Positions 5,449 to 5,871 of a DNA stretch of 5,871 nucleotides are shown piece by piece. The translations under genes were made by a program, and so were the position numbers. Numbering within the stretch: the stretch's first letter is position 1; each line of letters opens with the position of its first letter. Under the pieces are notes generated by a model. It saw only the letters and a list, made by a program, of their open reading frames with translations, was not told where the DNA came from and searched no databases. The stretch is from assembly GCA_002352425.1 (NCBI GenBank), contig DEIK01000089.1:1-5871 (forward strand), read 5' to 3'. Source of the DNA: Rhodobacteraceae bacterium UBA2776. Lineage in GTDB: Bacteria; Pseudomonadota; Alphaproteobacteria; Rhodobacterales; Rhodobacteraceae.

Positions 5449-5871
5449 ATGTCATTGTCCCATGGTCGTCCTTATCTTGCCATTCCTGGCCCTTCTGTTG
5501 TGCCGGATCGGGTGTTGCGGGCCATGCATCAACCGTCGCCGAATATTTATGCCTCGGACATTGAACGGATGGTTGAGGGGATCATTGCCGATTTGAAATT
5601 GGTCGGGCGTACCGCGCATGATGTGGCGATTTACATCAGCAATGGGCATGGTGCTTGGGAGGCTGCCTTGGCCAATACGTTGTCGCGGGGGGACAAGGTG
5701 TTGGTTTTGGCGACGGGTCTGTTTGGGCAGGGTTGGGCCGCGATTGCGCGGGGTTTGGGTGTTGAGGTTGAGGTGATTGATCATGGCAACCGGTCGGGCA
5801 TTGATATGGAGCGGTTCGAGGCGGCGTTGCGGGCTGATGGTGCGGGTGAAATCAAGGCGGTGATGGCGGTG
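5449..5871 (+). CDS. Class V PLP aminotransferase, alanine/serine-glyoxylate type (partial)
   Basis: The first 141 codons of a class V (fold type I) pyridoxal-phosphate aminotransferase are present and the gene runs off the window; the family is usually 370-400 residues. PGPSVVP (13-19) is the standard N-terminal substrate loop. SNGHGAWEAALAN (64-76) matches the SGHCALEAALVN segment of human alanine-glyoxylate aminotransferase, which binds the cofactor phosphate. TGLFGQGWAAIA (89-100) places F92 where that enzyme has the tryptophan that stacks on the cofactor ring. The catalytic lysine lies beyond the window. Such enzymes move an amino group between serine, alanine or aspartate and glyoxylate or pyruvate. 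The ATG at 5449 has GGAG (5435-5438) 10 nt upstream. The exact substrates are not decided by this fragment; the HQPSPNIYAS segment (27-36) differs from the HRGPEF-type motif of typical serine-glyoxylate enzymes. Confidence 0.88.
   Translation, partial: MSLSHGRPYLAIPGPSVVPDRVLRAMHQPSPNIYASDIERMVEGIIADLKLVGRTAHDVAIYISNGHGAWEAALANTLSRGDKVLVLATGLFGQGWAAIARGLGVEVEVIDHGNRSGIDMERFEAALRADGAGEIKAVMAV

Noticed and set aside
1..5871. Defence system, mobile element, CRISPR array or RNA gene
   Set aside because: No repeat-spacer array, transposase, integrase, nuclease, toxin-antitoxin pair or tRNA-like fold was found in either strand.

Overview
The window looks like ordinary chromosomal DNA from an alphaproteobacterium, most likely Rhodobacteraceae (Roseobacter/Rhodobacter type). 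This rests on the high GC content, the style of the proteins (YgfZ, a TIGR04283-type glycosyltransferase, an MsbA-like ABC exporter, a glyoxylate-type aminotransferase), and an intergenic GC-hairpin plus 'ATATTT...AAAGAAGG' motif that I associate from memory with this family. No organism was given and no search was run. I see no tRNA, rRNA, CRISPR array, insertion sequence, integrase or phage gene.

Layout. (1) 1-41: two small hairpins beyond the 3' end of ygfZ. (2) 42-794, minus: YgfZ, an Fe-S cluster maintenance protein. A 70-bp divergent spacer separates it from (3) 865-1539, plus: a family 2 glycosyltransferase. (4) 1557-1588: a palindrome in front of (5) 1599-1937, an ArsR-type regulator overlapping by 8 bp with (6) 1930-2415, an SRPBCC/AHSA1 protein; the two form a compact regulator-effector operon. 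(7) 2416-2595: a spacer with a perfect 10-bp GC hairpin and a weak promoter candidate. (8) 2596-3214, plus: a small exported, cysteine-containing protein of unknown function, split by an apparent +1 frameshift. (9) 3215-3289: convergent spacer with terminator-like hairpins. (10) 3290-5179, minus: a full half-transporter ABC exporter (membrane domain plus ATPase) with a GTG start. (11) 5180-5448: divergent promoter region with three GC hairpins and promoter candidates facing both ways. (12) 5449-5871+, plus: the N-terminal part of a class V PLP aminotransferase, cut by the window end.

The genes do not form a single pathway; they are housekeeping and accessory genes side by side. The only clear functional unit is the ArsR-SRPBCC pair with its putative operator. 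The points most worth checking are that operator, the frameshifted exported protein, the hairpin cluster in the ABC/aminotransferase divergent region, and the substrate of the aminotransferase. I found no convincing new multi-gene system.
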